The notes below the pieces were generated by a model that saw nothing but the letters and a program-made list of their open reading frames with translations, had not been told where the DNA came from and searched no databases. Below are positions 1 through 8,990 of a DNA stretch of 33,529 nt, piece after piece (the first letter of the stretch is position 1; every line of letters begins with the position of its first letter). The stretch covers positions 1-33,529 of the forward strand of contig JAQBPZ010000382.1 in NCBI GenBank assembly GCA_028287225.1, read 5' to 3'. The translations under genes and the position numbers were made by a program. The DNA is from Gemmatimonadota bacterium (GTDB taxonomy: Bacteria > Gemmatimonadota > Gemmatimonadetes > Gemmatimonadales > Gemmatimonadaceae).

Positions 1-21
1 GCTCGGGACGCTCTGCTGTTC

Positions 22-56
22 TTACTCGATATTCGTTACTCGTTACTCGTTACTCG
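22..56. repeat. Heptamer tandem repeat (TTACTCG / GAGTAAC)n at 3' end of the 50..1066 gene
   Basis: cttactcgatattcgttactcgttactcgttactcg; TTA (TAA on minus strand) at 22, 36, 43 and 50. Confidence 0.85.
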
Positions 57-1066
57 TTCTGCAGTTCCACCTCCACCTCGTACTCCTCCGTCTTCCGCAC
101 CGCGCGCATGACGGTGCTGCCTGCCGCGATGGCGCCGAGGAGGATGTAGATGTAGAAGGTGTAGAAGCGCCACCAGACGAGCGCGGCGGCGAAGAGGGAC
201 GCGGGGATCGCGCTGCCGAGTGCGGCGCGGAAGGCCATCTCCACCGCGCCGCCACCGCCGGGGGCCGGCACCACGGCCGCGCCGTACAGGAAGCCGAGCG
301 GCCAGAGCGCGAGCGGGGCGAGGGGCACGCTGGCGGCGCTCGTCAGCACCAGCGCGGGCAGCACGCCGAGGCGGATGCCGACGTGAACCACCGACGCGAG
401 GAGGGCCGAGATCGCCGCGCGAGGGTCCACGTGCTCCACGGAGTCGATCGTCGAGCGCAGCTTGCGCAGCGCGCGCTGGACGGTGCGCCAGCGGCCGGCG
501 TCGAGGCGCAGGCGTCGCGCCCATCGTGGCGGCGGGCCGCTCGCGTTGCGTCGCGAGAGGTACAGCGCGCTCGCGCCGACGCCGAGCACCACGGCCGCGT
601 ACCCGCCCACGATGCTGGTGAGCGTGATGACCACGGCTCCCGCGTGGCGGAAGATGATCGCGACGACGGCGACGACGGTGGCCAGCGAGAAGACCTCGAG
701 GAACAGCTCGGCGTAGAGGATCACGAGCACGCCGGCCGAGGGGAGCCCCGCTTCCGACAGGATGAAGAAGCGCGCCGGCTCGGCTCCGCTGCGGGCGGGG
801 GTGATGGCCGCGCCGAAGTCGCCGCCGAGGCAGGTCCGGACCGCCGTGCGGAAGGGGAGGTCGATGCCGACGGCCCGCGCGCTCCACCGGATCTTCAGGG
901 CGCGGGCCGTCACCTCGATGGCCACCGCGGCGAGCGCGAGCAGGTGCGCCTGCGGGGGCAGCAGGAGCGACATCCCCTGCTGCGACCACCCCACGACCAT
1001 GTAGATGGAGACCCCGATTGTCGCGATGAACGAGAGCGCGGTGATCAGCCAGCGCGAGGCGGTCAT
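50..1066 (-). CDS. YbhN / lysylphosphatidylglycerol synthase TM-region-like membrane protein (flippase-like)
   Basis: 338-aa ORF with many hydrophobic helices; family-like motif LGGDFGAAITPARSGAEPARFFIL and C-terminal GGGGAVEMAFRAAL. Stop codon lies inside a GAGTAAC repeat. Confidence 0.82.
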   Translation of the reverse strand: MTASRWLITALSFIATIGVSIYMVVGWSQQGMSLLLPPQAHLLALAAVAIEVTARALKIRWSARAVGIDLPFRTAVRTCLGGDFGAAITPARSGAEPARFFILSEAGLPSAGVLVILYAELFLEVFSLATVVAVVAIIFRHAGAVVITLTSIVGGYAAVVLGVGASALYLSRRNASGPPPRWARRLRLDAGRWRTVQRALRKLRSTIDSVEHVDPRAAISALLASVVHVGIRLGVLPALVLTSAASVPLAPLALWPLGFLYGAAVVPAPGGGGAVEMAFRAALGSAIPASLFAAALVWWRFYTFYIYILLGAIAAGSTVMRAVRKTEEYEVEVELQNE

Positions 1067-1127
1067 GCGGCGGGGAGGATCGGCATCGAGAAAAAGTAAT
1101 GCGAGGGGGGCGTGAGAGCTTCCCAGG

Positions 1128-1153
1128 CTGCAACTGCAACTGCAACTGCAACT
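1128..1153. repeat. Hexanucleotide tandem repeat (CTGCAA)4
   Basis: ctgcaactgcaactgcaactgcaact directly read; abuts palindromic element E1. Confidence 0.9.
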
Positions 1154-1154
1154 A

Positions 1155-1377
1155 CTTCAACGCAGAGGGCGCCCCGATACTTCGTGCGGGGTAAGCTCCG
1201 GGGAACGGCGAGGGCACAGAGGAACTGCCGCTCAGACGTTCCCCTCTGTGCCCTCCGTGTCCTCCGTGGTAAAACGCCCTTGAAAAGCATTTTACCACGG
1301 AGGACGCAGAGGGCACGGAGGTGAAAATGCACTCCTCTGCGTCCTCGCCGTTCCCCTCGGCGCCCTCTGCGTTGAAG
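1155..1377. repeat. Palindromic intergenic element E1 (CAGAGG family)
   Basis: Arms cttcaacgcagagggcgcc... and ...ggcgccctctgcgttgaag; inner stem CTCCGTGGTAAAA / TTTTACCACGGAG. Confidence 0.85.
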
Positions 1378-1427
1378 CCGTTGACCTTTCAAGAGCGCGG
1401 GCGACATTCTTGCCCCGTCGCGCCATC

Positions 1428-2189
1428 ATGGCCCGCCATCCGTTCACCGCCGACATCCGTCGCACCACGCGCCTGCCGCGCGGGACCGAGCAGCGGCTCG
1501 ACCTGGTCTACGGGCGCGAGACGGTGCCCGCGCTCTGGCTCACGCCATCCGCGCCGCCAGGCCCGCGGCCGGCCGTGCTGCTCCTGCACGGGTTCTCGAG
1601 CAGCAAGGAGCGCATGGCGCAGGCGATCGGCCGCGCGCTGCTGGCGCGTGGCGTCGGCTCCCTCGCCCTCGACCTGCCGTTCCACGGCGAGCGCGTCTCG
1701 GCCAGCGGCGGCATCCCGAAGAACCCGCTGGTGCTCGTGGGCGCATGGCGCGGCGCCGTGAGCGAGGCGCGCGAGGCGGTGACCTGGCTCGCGGGCCAGG
1801 AGGACGTCGACGCCAGCCGCCTGGGCATCCTCGGCTACTCGCTCGGCGGCTTCCTGGCGCTGATGACGGCGGCCGACGAGCCTCGGCTGCGCGCGGTCGC
1901 GCTGGCGGCCGCGGGGGACCTCCCCGACCAGACGCCGTACGCCGCGATGGTGCGCGGCCTCGTGGACCCCCCGCGCGCCGCGCGCAAGCTGGACGGGCGA
2001 CCGCTCCTCCTCGTGAACGGGCGACGCGACACCACCACGCGCCCCGCCCAGGCCGAGCGCCTGTTCGCCGCCGCGAACGAGCCGAAGGAGCTCGTGTGGT
2101 ACGAGGGAGGACACTGGCCGCCCCCCGCGGCGATCGACGGCGCGGCGGAATGGCTGGCGGGGAAGCTGGCCGTCGGTGGTGCCGGCTGA
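1428..2189 (+). CDS. alpha/beta hydrolase family protein
   Basis: Nucleophile elbow LGYSLGG, N-terminal LLLHGFSSSKE, late His in EGGHWPP. Start chosen at 1428 (MARHPFTADIRR). Confidence 0.88.
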   Translation: MARHPFTADIRRTTRLPRGTEQRLDLVYGRETVPALWLTPSAPPGPRPAVLLLHGFSSSKERMAQAIGRALLARGVGSLALDLPFHGERVSASGGIPKNPLVLVGAWRGAVSEAREAVTWLAGQEDVDASRLGILGYSLGGFLALMTAADEPRLRAVALAAAGDLPDQTPYAAMVRGLVDPPRAARKLDGRPLLLVNGRRDTTTRPAQAERLFAAANEPKELVWYEGGHWPPPAAIDGAAEWLAGKLAVGGAG

Positions 2190-2207
2190 CGCTCACGACC
2201 AGGGCAT

Positions 2208-2436
2208 TTCACCGCGGAGGACATCCGCTCGGGACGCATCCAGACGGGCCGGTTCGGACCGGATGCAGCGAGTGCACCGAAAACTGCCGGATCACTTCTG
2301 GTGCGCATCGGCTACCTGCGCGCCCGGCAGGAATCCGGCAGTTCTCGTTTCAATTCGGTCCATTCGGTCCGAACCGACGCCTCGTGTGGCCGGCCCGAGC
2401 GGCCGTCCTCCGCGTCCTCCGCGTCCTCTGCGGTGA
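2208..2436. repeat. Palindromic intergenic element E2 (CCGCGGAGG arms, GCTCGGGACGCATCCAGAC module)
   Basis: ttcaccgcggagga ... tcctctgcggtgaa; inner IRs ggttcggaccggat / attcggtccgaacc and aactgccggat / atccggcagtt. Confidence 0.8.
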
Positions 2437-2444
2437 AACGCTGT

Positions 2445-3458
2445 TCAGGAGCCCGGATGAACCTGGGGCGCCTCCTCGAGCCGCGCGTACAGCTCGAACC
2501 AGGGCGCCAGCGGCAGGTCGTCTCCGCCCACGCCGGCCACGGCGCCGATCGCCGACTTCACGACGCGCTCCTCGACCGCCGCCCACGGGCGCGTCCACTT
2601 GTCGGCGATCGGGACCAGGACGTCGCCCTCCACGTGCTCCACGCGGAATCCGAGCCGCTCCACGAGGCGCGTTGCCGAGCCGGGGGTGAAGCCGTATCGG
2701 TAGGGAAAGCCGAGCAGGTTGTTCTGGGCGAGCCAGCCCCGGGCGACGCCGGCCAGCGGCCCGTCCAGGAGGGGTCGCATGGCGGCGTAGCAGGCCCCGT
2801 TCGGGACGCGGATGGACACCATCCCCCCGGGCGCGAGGTGGCGTCGCGCGGCGGCGAGGGTGCCGGCCGGGTCGGCGAGCTGGTCGAGGCAGTTCCAGAT
2901 CGCGACCACGTCCACGCGCGTGCCGGCGTCGAACGACTCCAGCGGGCCGTCGTGCACGTCGAAGCCGAGGGAGCGGGTGAAGCGGTTGGCGGACTCGCTC
3001 ACGTCCACCCCGGTGAACTGCCAGCCCGCGTCGCGCGCCGCGGCGAGGAAGGCCCCGACATAGCTCCCGACCTCGATCCCCCGTCCACGGCGCCCGAAGA
3101 CGGTCGTCAGCCGTTCGGCCTGGGCGGCATACGACGCCCGCTGGGTCTCGTGCAGCGCGCGGAGCACCTCGGTGGTCGGCCCGGCGTCCTGATAGATGGC
3201 CGCGAGCTCCGTGGCGCGCTCGATCGGGTTGCGGTAGACCAGGCCGCAGTGCCGGCAGCGCACCACCCGCAGGGGCGCATGCTGCGAGAACGCGACCCGG
3301 TCCATCAGGTGGTCGGCGGGGATCCCGGGCTGGAGCCGGCGCGAATGGAACTCCCACAGGGACTCCACCTCGGCACGCATCGACTCTGCGGTCGCGAGCT
3401 CGTCGGCGTCGGACTCGCCGCACGCGGCGCAGCTGGTGAGCTCATAGGAGGGCGTCAT
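2445..3458 (-). CDS. class I SAM-dependent methyltransferase with N-terminal Cys-pair (zinc-ribbon-like) region
   Basis: GIEVGSYVGAFLAAARDAGWQFTGVDVSE SAM motif; CAAC...CRHCG pairs. Confidence 0.88.
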   Translation of the reverse strand: MTPSYELTSCAACGESDADELATAESMRAEVESLWEFHSRRLQPGIPADHLMDRVAFSQHAPLRVVRCRHCGLVYRNPIERATELAAIYQDAGPTTEVLRALHETQRASYAAQAERLTTVFGRRGRGIEVGSYVGAFLAAARDAGWQFTGVDVSESANRFTRSLGFDVHDGPLESFDAGTRVDVVAIWNCLDQLADPAGTLAAARRHLAPGGMVSIRVPNGACYAAMRPLLDGPLAGVARGWLAQNNLLGFPYRYGFTPGSATRLVERLGFRVEHVEGDVLVPIADKWTRPWAAVEERVVKSAIGAVAGVGGDDLPLAPWFELYARLEEAPQVHPGS

Positions 3459-3522
3459 CGCCCTCCAGGAAGGCAAAAGCGGTGCGAACGCCCCATGCTG
3501 CTCTCAGTGAGCGCGCCTGGCT

Positions 3523-3751
3523 GGTCACTCAGTCGAAAGGGGGACAAACGATCGAACGGAGGGGGGGGAGCAGGACGGATACCTCTATCGGTCGGCCACG
3601 GCGCACCGATCCGGGCCCTGCAGCATCCAAACTCATGGGCGTTTTTGGGGGTGTGGCGCTGTACCCCTCCAGGAGGAGTCAGCCCGAGGACGTCATCCGT
3701 CCTGGTCCGTCCCCTCCGTTCGATCGCTTGTCCCCGTTCGACTGAGCGGCC
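3523..3751. repeat. Palindromic intergenic element E3 (PAL-B family; core opposite in orientation to E10/E12)
   Basis: ggtcactcagtcgaaagggggacaaacgatcgaacggagggg ... cccctccgttcgatcgcttgtccccgttcgactgagcggcc. Confidence 0.88.
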
Positions 3752-3911
3752 ATCAGGTCCGCTCGTGGCGCCACTGGCGGCGCGGGTTTCAGCGGGTGTA
3801 CAGCGCTGGGGCCCCGGGAGCCGTTATCAGCCTGTGCGCTGCACCTTGCGCCTCCACGATTTCCGCGCCTGATTCGCGTGGCAGTCGGACCCTACCCGGA
3901 GTGAACCGCCC

Positions 3912-6900
3912 GTGATCCGTTTTCCCCACCGCACCACCCTCGTCGCGCTCCTTGCCCCCGTCGCGCTCGCCGCGCAGGGTCGCACCGCCGACGTGGCCCC
4001 CGCCTCGCGCGGGCCGATGACCATCGACACCACCGCGCTCAACACCCTCAAGTGGCGCGAGCTCGGGCCCTTCCGCGGTGGCCGGAGCGCCGCCGTCGCG
4101 GGCAGCGTCGCCCGTCCGATGGAGTACTGGATGGGCACCACCGGCGCCGGCGTCTTCAAGAGCACCGACGCCGGCCAGTCGTGGGCCCCGATGACCGACA
4201 AGTACTTCGGCGGCACCATCGGCGCCATCGCCGTGGCGCAGTCCAACCCGGACATCGTGTACGTGGGCGGCGGCGAGGCCCCGATCCGCGGCAACGTCTC
4301 GCACGGCGAGGGCGTCTGGCGCTCCAACGACGCCGGCAAGACGTGGACGTCGCTCGGATTGAAGGCAACCAGACAGATCTCGCGGGTGCGCGTGCACCCC
4401 ACGAACCCCGACATCGCGTACGTCGCGGCCGAGGGCAACGTGTGGGCCCCGACCCCCGATCGCGGGGTCTATCGCACGCGTGACGGCGGACGGACCTGGA
4501 CGAAGATCCTCTTCCGCAACGACTCCACCGGCGTGAGCGATCTCGCCATGGACCCGAAGGATCCCAACACGCTCTACGCCGCCTTCTGGCAGGCGGGACG
4601 CACGCCGTGGATGCTCGTGTCCGGCGGCGCGGGCAGCGGCATCTTCAAGACCACCGACGGCGGCGACCACTGGACCGAGATCACCCGCAACCCCGGCCTG
4701 CCGGCGGGCACGCTCGGCAACATCGCCGTGACGGTGTCGCCGGTGAACTCCAGCCGCCTGTTCGCGCTGATCGAGGCGGATTCCGGCGGCGTGTATCGCT
4801 CCAGCGATGCCGGCGCCACGTGGCAGCGGATCAACAGCGACCGCGCGCTGCGGCAGCGTGCCTGGTACTACACCAAGATCCACGCCGACCCCGTGGACTC
4901 CAACGTCGTCTACGTCAACAACGTCAACTTCATGAAGTCGACGGACGGCGGGCGGAAGTTCACCCCCGTGCGCGGCATCCCGCATGGCGACTCGCACGAC
5001 TTCTGGGTCGCGTCGAACGACAACCGGCGGATGATCGAGGGCGACGATGGCGGCGCCAGCGTGTCCGTGGACGGCGGGCGCACGTGGAGCGAACAGGACT
5101 ACGCGACCGCGCAGTTCTATCACGTGACGACGACGACGCACTTCCCCTATCACGTCTGCGGCGCGCAGCAGGACAACAGCACGCTCTGCGGCCCGAGCCG
5201 CAAGGCCGGCGGCATCGACCAGTCCGACTGGATGGAGGCGGGCGGCGGCGAGTCGGGCTACATCGCGACGCGCAAGGACAACCCGGACATCACGTACGCG
5301 GGCAGCTACGGCGCGCTGCTCACGCGCAAGGACATGCGCACGGGGCTCACGCGCAACATCAACCCCGCGCCCGACAACCCGATGGGTCATTCCGCGGCCG
5401 ATCTCAAGTATCGGTTCCAGTGGACCTTCCCCATCGTGCTCTCGCCGTTCAACGACAACGTGATGTACGCGACGAGCAACCACGTCCATCGCACGACGAA
5501 CGACGGACAGAGCTGGGAAGTCATCTCGCCCGACCTCACGCGCAACGACCCCAAGACGCTCGGCCCCTCCGGCGGTCCGATCACCAAGGACCAGACGTCG
5601 GTGGAGTACTACGGCGTGATCTTCGCCTTCGCCGAGTCGCCGAAGCAGAAGGGCGTGCTGTGGGCGGGGTCGGACGATGGGCTCGTGCACGTGTCGCGCG
5701 ACAACGGCAAGACCTGGCAGAACGTGACGCCGCCGGACATGGCGGCCTACACGCGCGTGTCGATCATCGAGCCCGGCCAGTTCGCGCCGGGCACCGCGTA
5801 CATCGCCGCCAACCGGTACCAGCTCGACGACATGCGCCCGTACCTCTGGAAGACGACCGACTTCGGGCGCACCTGGTCGCGCATCGATGCCGGGATCGCG
5901 CCGACGGAGTTCACCCGCGTGATCCGCGAGGACCCGGAGAAGCGGGGCATGCTCTACGTGGGCACCGAGCGCGGCGTGTGGTTCTCGCCGAACGACGGCA
6001 CGAGCTGGCAGCCGCTGCAGCTCAACCTGCCGCCGGTGCCGGTGCATGACCTGGCCATCAAGGACGGGGACCTGATCGCGGCGACGCATGGCCGCAGCTT
6101 CTGGGTGGTGGACGACCTGTCGCCGCTTCGCCAGCTGAGCCCATCGGTGACCTCGTCGGAGGCGCACCTGTTCGTGCCGCGCGACGCGTACCGCGTGAGC
6201 TTCGCGGGCCGAGGGCGCGGGGGGGCAGGCGCGGGCGCAGCGGCCGGACCGGCAGTGCATCCGATCGCCACGAGCCCGAGTGGCGGGCCGGTGGTGAACT
6301 ACTGGCTGAAGCGCGGCAGCCGTGAGGTGGTGCTGCAGTTCCTCGATGCCAACGGCACGCTGATCCGCTCGTTCACGAGCCGGCAGGATTCGGCGACGGC
6401 GGCGGACTCGGTGACGCGCGCGGGGCGCACCCGCGCGCGCGTCGACTCGCTCTCGGCCACGGGCATCCCGCGCGACAGCGCGGAGCGGATGGTGCGTCGC
6501 CGGGCGGATGCCGTGCCGGGCGAGGTGCAGGGTGGCGGCGAGGACGAGGACGGCCCGATCCGCGTGCCGCCACCGCCGCGCGCGCCGAACAAGGCCGGCA
6601 TCAACAGCTTCAACTGGAACATGCGCTACCCCGATGCCTCGAGCTTCGACGGGCTGATCATGTGGGCCGCCGGCACGCAGGGTCCCGTGGCGCCGCCGGG
6701 CACGTACCAGGTGCGGATGCTGGTGGACGGGGCGCTGATCGGCACCGAGCGCTTCGTGCTGCGCAAGGACCCGCGGTCCACCGCGACGCCGGCCGACCTC
6801 GCCGCGCAGTTCGCCTTCCTGACGCAGGTGCGCGACCGGACGACGGCCGCGAACGACGCCGTGAAGACGATCCGCTACGTGAAGGCGCAGCTCACCGATC

Positions 6901-7280
6901 GCGAGGGGAAGCTGAGCGGCGCGCCGCTGGAGCAGCTGCGCGCGCTGGACGTGCCGTTCCGCATGGAGCTCAGCTCCGTGGAGGATTCGCTCTACCAGAC
7001 GAAGAACCAGAGCGGGCAGGATCCGCTCAACTACCCGATCCGCCTCAACAACAAGATCGCCGCCCTGGCCGGCGTCGCGGGCAGCGCGGAAGCCCGCCCG
7101 ACGGACCAGACGGTCGTCGTCTTCAACCAGCTCTCCACGCAGCTGTCCGGTGAGCTCGCGCGGCTCCGGCGCGTGATGGACGGCACCCTGCCGCGCGTGA
7201 ATGCCCTGCTGCGCGCGAACGGGCAGCCGGAGATCGTGCCGGCGGCGAAGGAAGTGCCCAAGCCGACGGTCGTGATGTGA
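3912..7280 (+). CDS. secreted Asp-box/BNR-repeat (VPS10/sortilin-like beta-propeller) protein
   Basis: 1122 aa; signal-like MIRFPHRTTLVALLAPVALAAQ; about ten Asp-box-like motifs (STDAGQSW, SNDAGKTW, TRDGGRTW, TTDGGDHW, SSDAGATW, SVDGGRTW, TTNDGQSW, SRDNGKTW, TTDFGRTW). Confidence 0.92.
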   Translation: MIRFPHRTTLVALLAPVALAAQGRTADVAPASRGPMTIDTTALNTLKWRELGPFRGGRSAAVAGSVARPMEYWMGTTGAGVFKSTDAGQSWAPMTDKYFGGTIGAIAVAQSNPDIVYVGGGEAPIRGNVSHGEGVWRSNDAGKTWTSLGLKATRQISRVRVHPTNPDIAYVAAEGNVWAPTPDRGVYRTRDGGRTWTKILFRNDSTGVSDLAMDPKDPNTLYAAFWQAGRTPWMLVSGGAGSGIFKTTDGGDHWTEITRNPGLPAGTLGNIAVTVSPVNSSRLFALIEADSGGVYRSSDAGATWQRINSDRALRQRAWYYTKIHADPVDSNVVYVNNVNFMKSTDGGRKFTPVRGIPHGDSHDFWVASNDNRRMIEGDDGGASVSVDGGRTWSEQDYATAQFYHVTTTTHFPYHVCGAQQDNSTLCGPSRKAGGIDQSDWMEAGGGESGYIATRKDNPDITYAGSYGALLTRKDMRTGLTRNINPAPDNPMGHSAADLKYRFQWTFPIVLSPFNDNVMYATSNHVHRTTNDGQSWEVISPDLTRNDPKTLGPSGGPITKDQTSVEYYGVIFAFAESPKQKGVLWAGSDDGLVHVSRDNGKTWQNVTPPDMAAYTRVSIIEPGQFAPGTAYIAANRYQLDDMRPYLWKTTDFGRTWSRIDAGIAPTEFTRVIREDPEKRGMLYVGTERGVWFSPNDGTSWQPLQLNLPPVPVHDLAIKDGDLIAATHGRSFWVVDDLSPLRQLSPSVTSSEAHLFVPRDAYRVSFAGRGRGGAGAGAAAGPAVHPIATSPSGGPVVNYWLKRGSREVVLQFLDANGTLIRSFTSRQDSATAADSVTRAGRTRARVDSLSATGIPRDSAERMVRRRADAVPGEVQGGGEDEDGPIRVPPPPRAPNKAGINSFNWNMRYPDASSFDGLIMWAAGTQGPVAPPGTYQVRMLVDGALIGTERFVLRKDPRSTATPADLAAQFAFLTQVRDRTTAANDAVKTIRYVKAQLTDREGKLSGAPLEQLRALDVPFRMELSSVEDSLYQTKNQSGQDPLNYPIRLNNKIAALAGVAGSAEARPTDQTVVVFNQLSTQLSGELARLRRVMDGTLPRVNALLRANGQPEIVPAAKEVPKPTVVM

Positions 7281-7288
7281 AAGGGAAA

Positions 7289-7482
7289 AACGAGTAACGA
7301 GTAACGAGTCAGCGCATCATCGGAGCATCCCGGGCGGATGTCATCCCATGAGCGAAGCGAATCGGGATCCATCATCCCCGCGGATTGGCCAGCCAATCCG
7401 CGGAGATGGTGGATCCCGATTCGCGCTTCGCGCTCATGGGATGACCGGGACGCCTCTCGGCTTACTCGTTACTCGTTACTCG
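7289..7482. repeat. Nested palindrome E4 between convergent genes; outer GAGTAAC heptamers, inner ~48-bp arms
   Basis: cgagtaacgagtaacgag ... ttactcgttactcgttactcg; inner atcccatgagcg...gcggattggc / gccaatccgcgg...cgctcatgggat (7343-7442). Confidence 0.88.
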
Positions 7483-8374
7483 CCTGTTCTGCCACCGCCA
7501 TCCCCATCGTGTGGAAGCCCTTGTCGACGTAGACCGTGGAGCCCGTGATCCCGCTGGCGAGCGGGGAGCACAGGAAAGCCGCCGTCGTGCCGACTTCCTC
7601 GGCAGTGAGGTGCTCCGTGAGCGGGGCGTTGCGGCCGACGTAGTCCACCATCTTGCCGATGATGCCGATCGCGCTCGCGGCGCGTGAGGCGTACGGGCCG
7701 GCCGAGACGGTGTTGACGCGAATCCCCCACTTGCGCCCCGCCTCGAACGCCAGCGTGCGGGTGTCGCTCTCCAGCGCGGCCTTGGCGCTCGACATTCCGC
7801 CGCCGTAGCCGGCGATCACCCGCTCGCTCGCCATGTACGTGAGCGACGCGACCGCGCCACCCTCGCGCATGAGCGGGCCAAGGCGCGAGACCATGCTCAC
7901 GAGCGAGTAGGCGCTCGCGCTCACGGCCGCCAGGTAGCCGCTGCGGCTCGTCTCGAGCAGCGGCTTCTTCACCTCGGGGCCGTTGGCGAGCGAGTGCACC
8001 ACGATGTCCAGTGGACGCTCGCCGAAATCCGCCACGAGCTGCGCCGCCAGCCCGTCGATGGAGAAGTCGCCCAGCTCCTTGTACCGCTTGCTGGTGCGCA
8101 CGTCGTCCGGCACCGAGTCGAGCGTGTCGTAGACCGCGTCGAGCGGATAGATCTTCTCGAAGGTGAGCAGGGAGCCGTCGCTGAGGCGGCGGGACTCGTC
8201 CATCTTCCCCCGCTCGAGCAGGTTCAGGAAGATGTTCAGGGCGGGCGGCCAGGTGCCGACGACCACGCTCGCGCCCGCTTCAGCGAGCGACTTGGCGATC
8301 GCGAACCCGAATCCGCCGTCGTCCGCCACGCCGGCGACCAGCGCGCGGCGTCCGGTGAGATCGATGTTGAGCAT
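7469..8374 (-). CDS. fabI: enoyl-[acyl-carrier-protein] reductase (NADH), FabI
   Basis: [34 protein letters not shown]...; [45 protein letters not shown]. Start set at internal ATG 8374, not the 595-aa ORF start. Confidence 0.95.
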   Translation of the reverse strand: MLNIDLTGRRALVAGVADDGGFGFAIAKSLAEAGASVVVGTWPPALNIFLNLLERGKMDESRRLSDGSLLTFEKIYPLDAVYDTLDSVPDDVRTSKRYKELGDFSIDGLAAQLVADFGERPLDIVVHSLANGPEVKKPLLETSRSGYLAAVSASAYSLVSMVSRLGPLMREGGAVASLTYMASERVIAGYGGGMSSAKAALESDTRTLAFEAGRKWGIRVNTVSAGPYASRAASAIGIIGKMVDYVGRNAPLTEHLTAEEVGTTAAFLCSPLASGITGSTVYVDKGFHTMGMAVAEQASNE

Positions 8375-8540
8375 CCTCGATATAACGATGAAGCCCCCCT
8401 CCCCGGCAAGCCCTTCCCTCCATGGGGTCCGCAGGTGAATCTCCAGCGGGGATCCTGGCGTTGCCTTGCGGACGGGCGCTGTTGCCGCGCACGCGACCCG
8501 GATCACGACGGGGCGCACGACCGCCGCCCCAAGGAGCCGC

Positions 8541-8978
8541 ATGGCCACCCTGCTGTACGTGGACGACGAGGAGATCATCGGGCGCGCCGTCGCGCGCTGG
8601 TTCGGCCGGCGCGGCCACACGGTGCACGTCGCGTCGTCCGTGGCCGCGGCGCGGCGGGTCCTGACGGAGCACGATCCCGACGTGCTCTTCGTCGACGTCT
8701 GGCTGGGCACCGAGAGCGGCTTCGAGCTGATGAGCTGGATCGAGGACTCCCGTCCCGAGCTCGCGTCGCGCGTCACCTTCGTGACCGGCGAGCTCGCGGA
8801 GGAACCCCGCAGCGACCGGGTCTGGCGCACCCTGGGCCGGCCGGTGCTCCAGAAGCCCTTCGATTTCGCCCAGCTGGAGGAGCACACGGCCATCGCCGTG
8901 GAGCGCGCGGGGTCGCCGGACACGATGCCCGAGCCTCCGGACTCGCCCCCGGATGCGGAGCGGCGCGCAGGCACGTAA
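8541..8978 (+). CDS. single-domain response regulator (REC)
   Basis: [18 protein letters not shown] phospho-acceptor Asp; FVTGE Thr; LQKPF Lys; no output domain. Confidence 0.9.
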   Translation: MATLLYVDDEEIIGRAVARWFGRRGHTVHVASSVAAARRVLTEHDPDVLFVDVWLGTESGFELMSWIEDSRPELASRVTFVTGELAEEPRSDRVWRTLGRPVLQKPFDFAQLEEHTAIAVERAGSPDTMPEPPDSPPDAERRAGT

Positions 8979-8990
8979 CGTGTACGGATC

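Noticed and set aside
3482-3745. ORF (SRTDTSIGRPRRTDPGPAAS...SPPFDRLSPFD) similar to translations of E10 and E12
   Set aside because: Similarity comes from the shared PAL-B DNA repeat; differing frame quality and no start/RBS conservation support a protein.
3789-6260. Large antisense ORF (823 aa, minus strand)
   Set aside because: High-GC shadow ORF opposite the well-supported BNR protein; low-complexity R/H/V/A composition.
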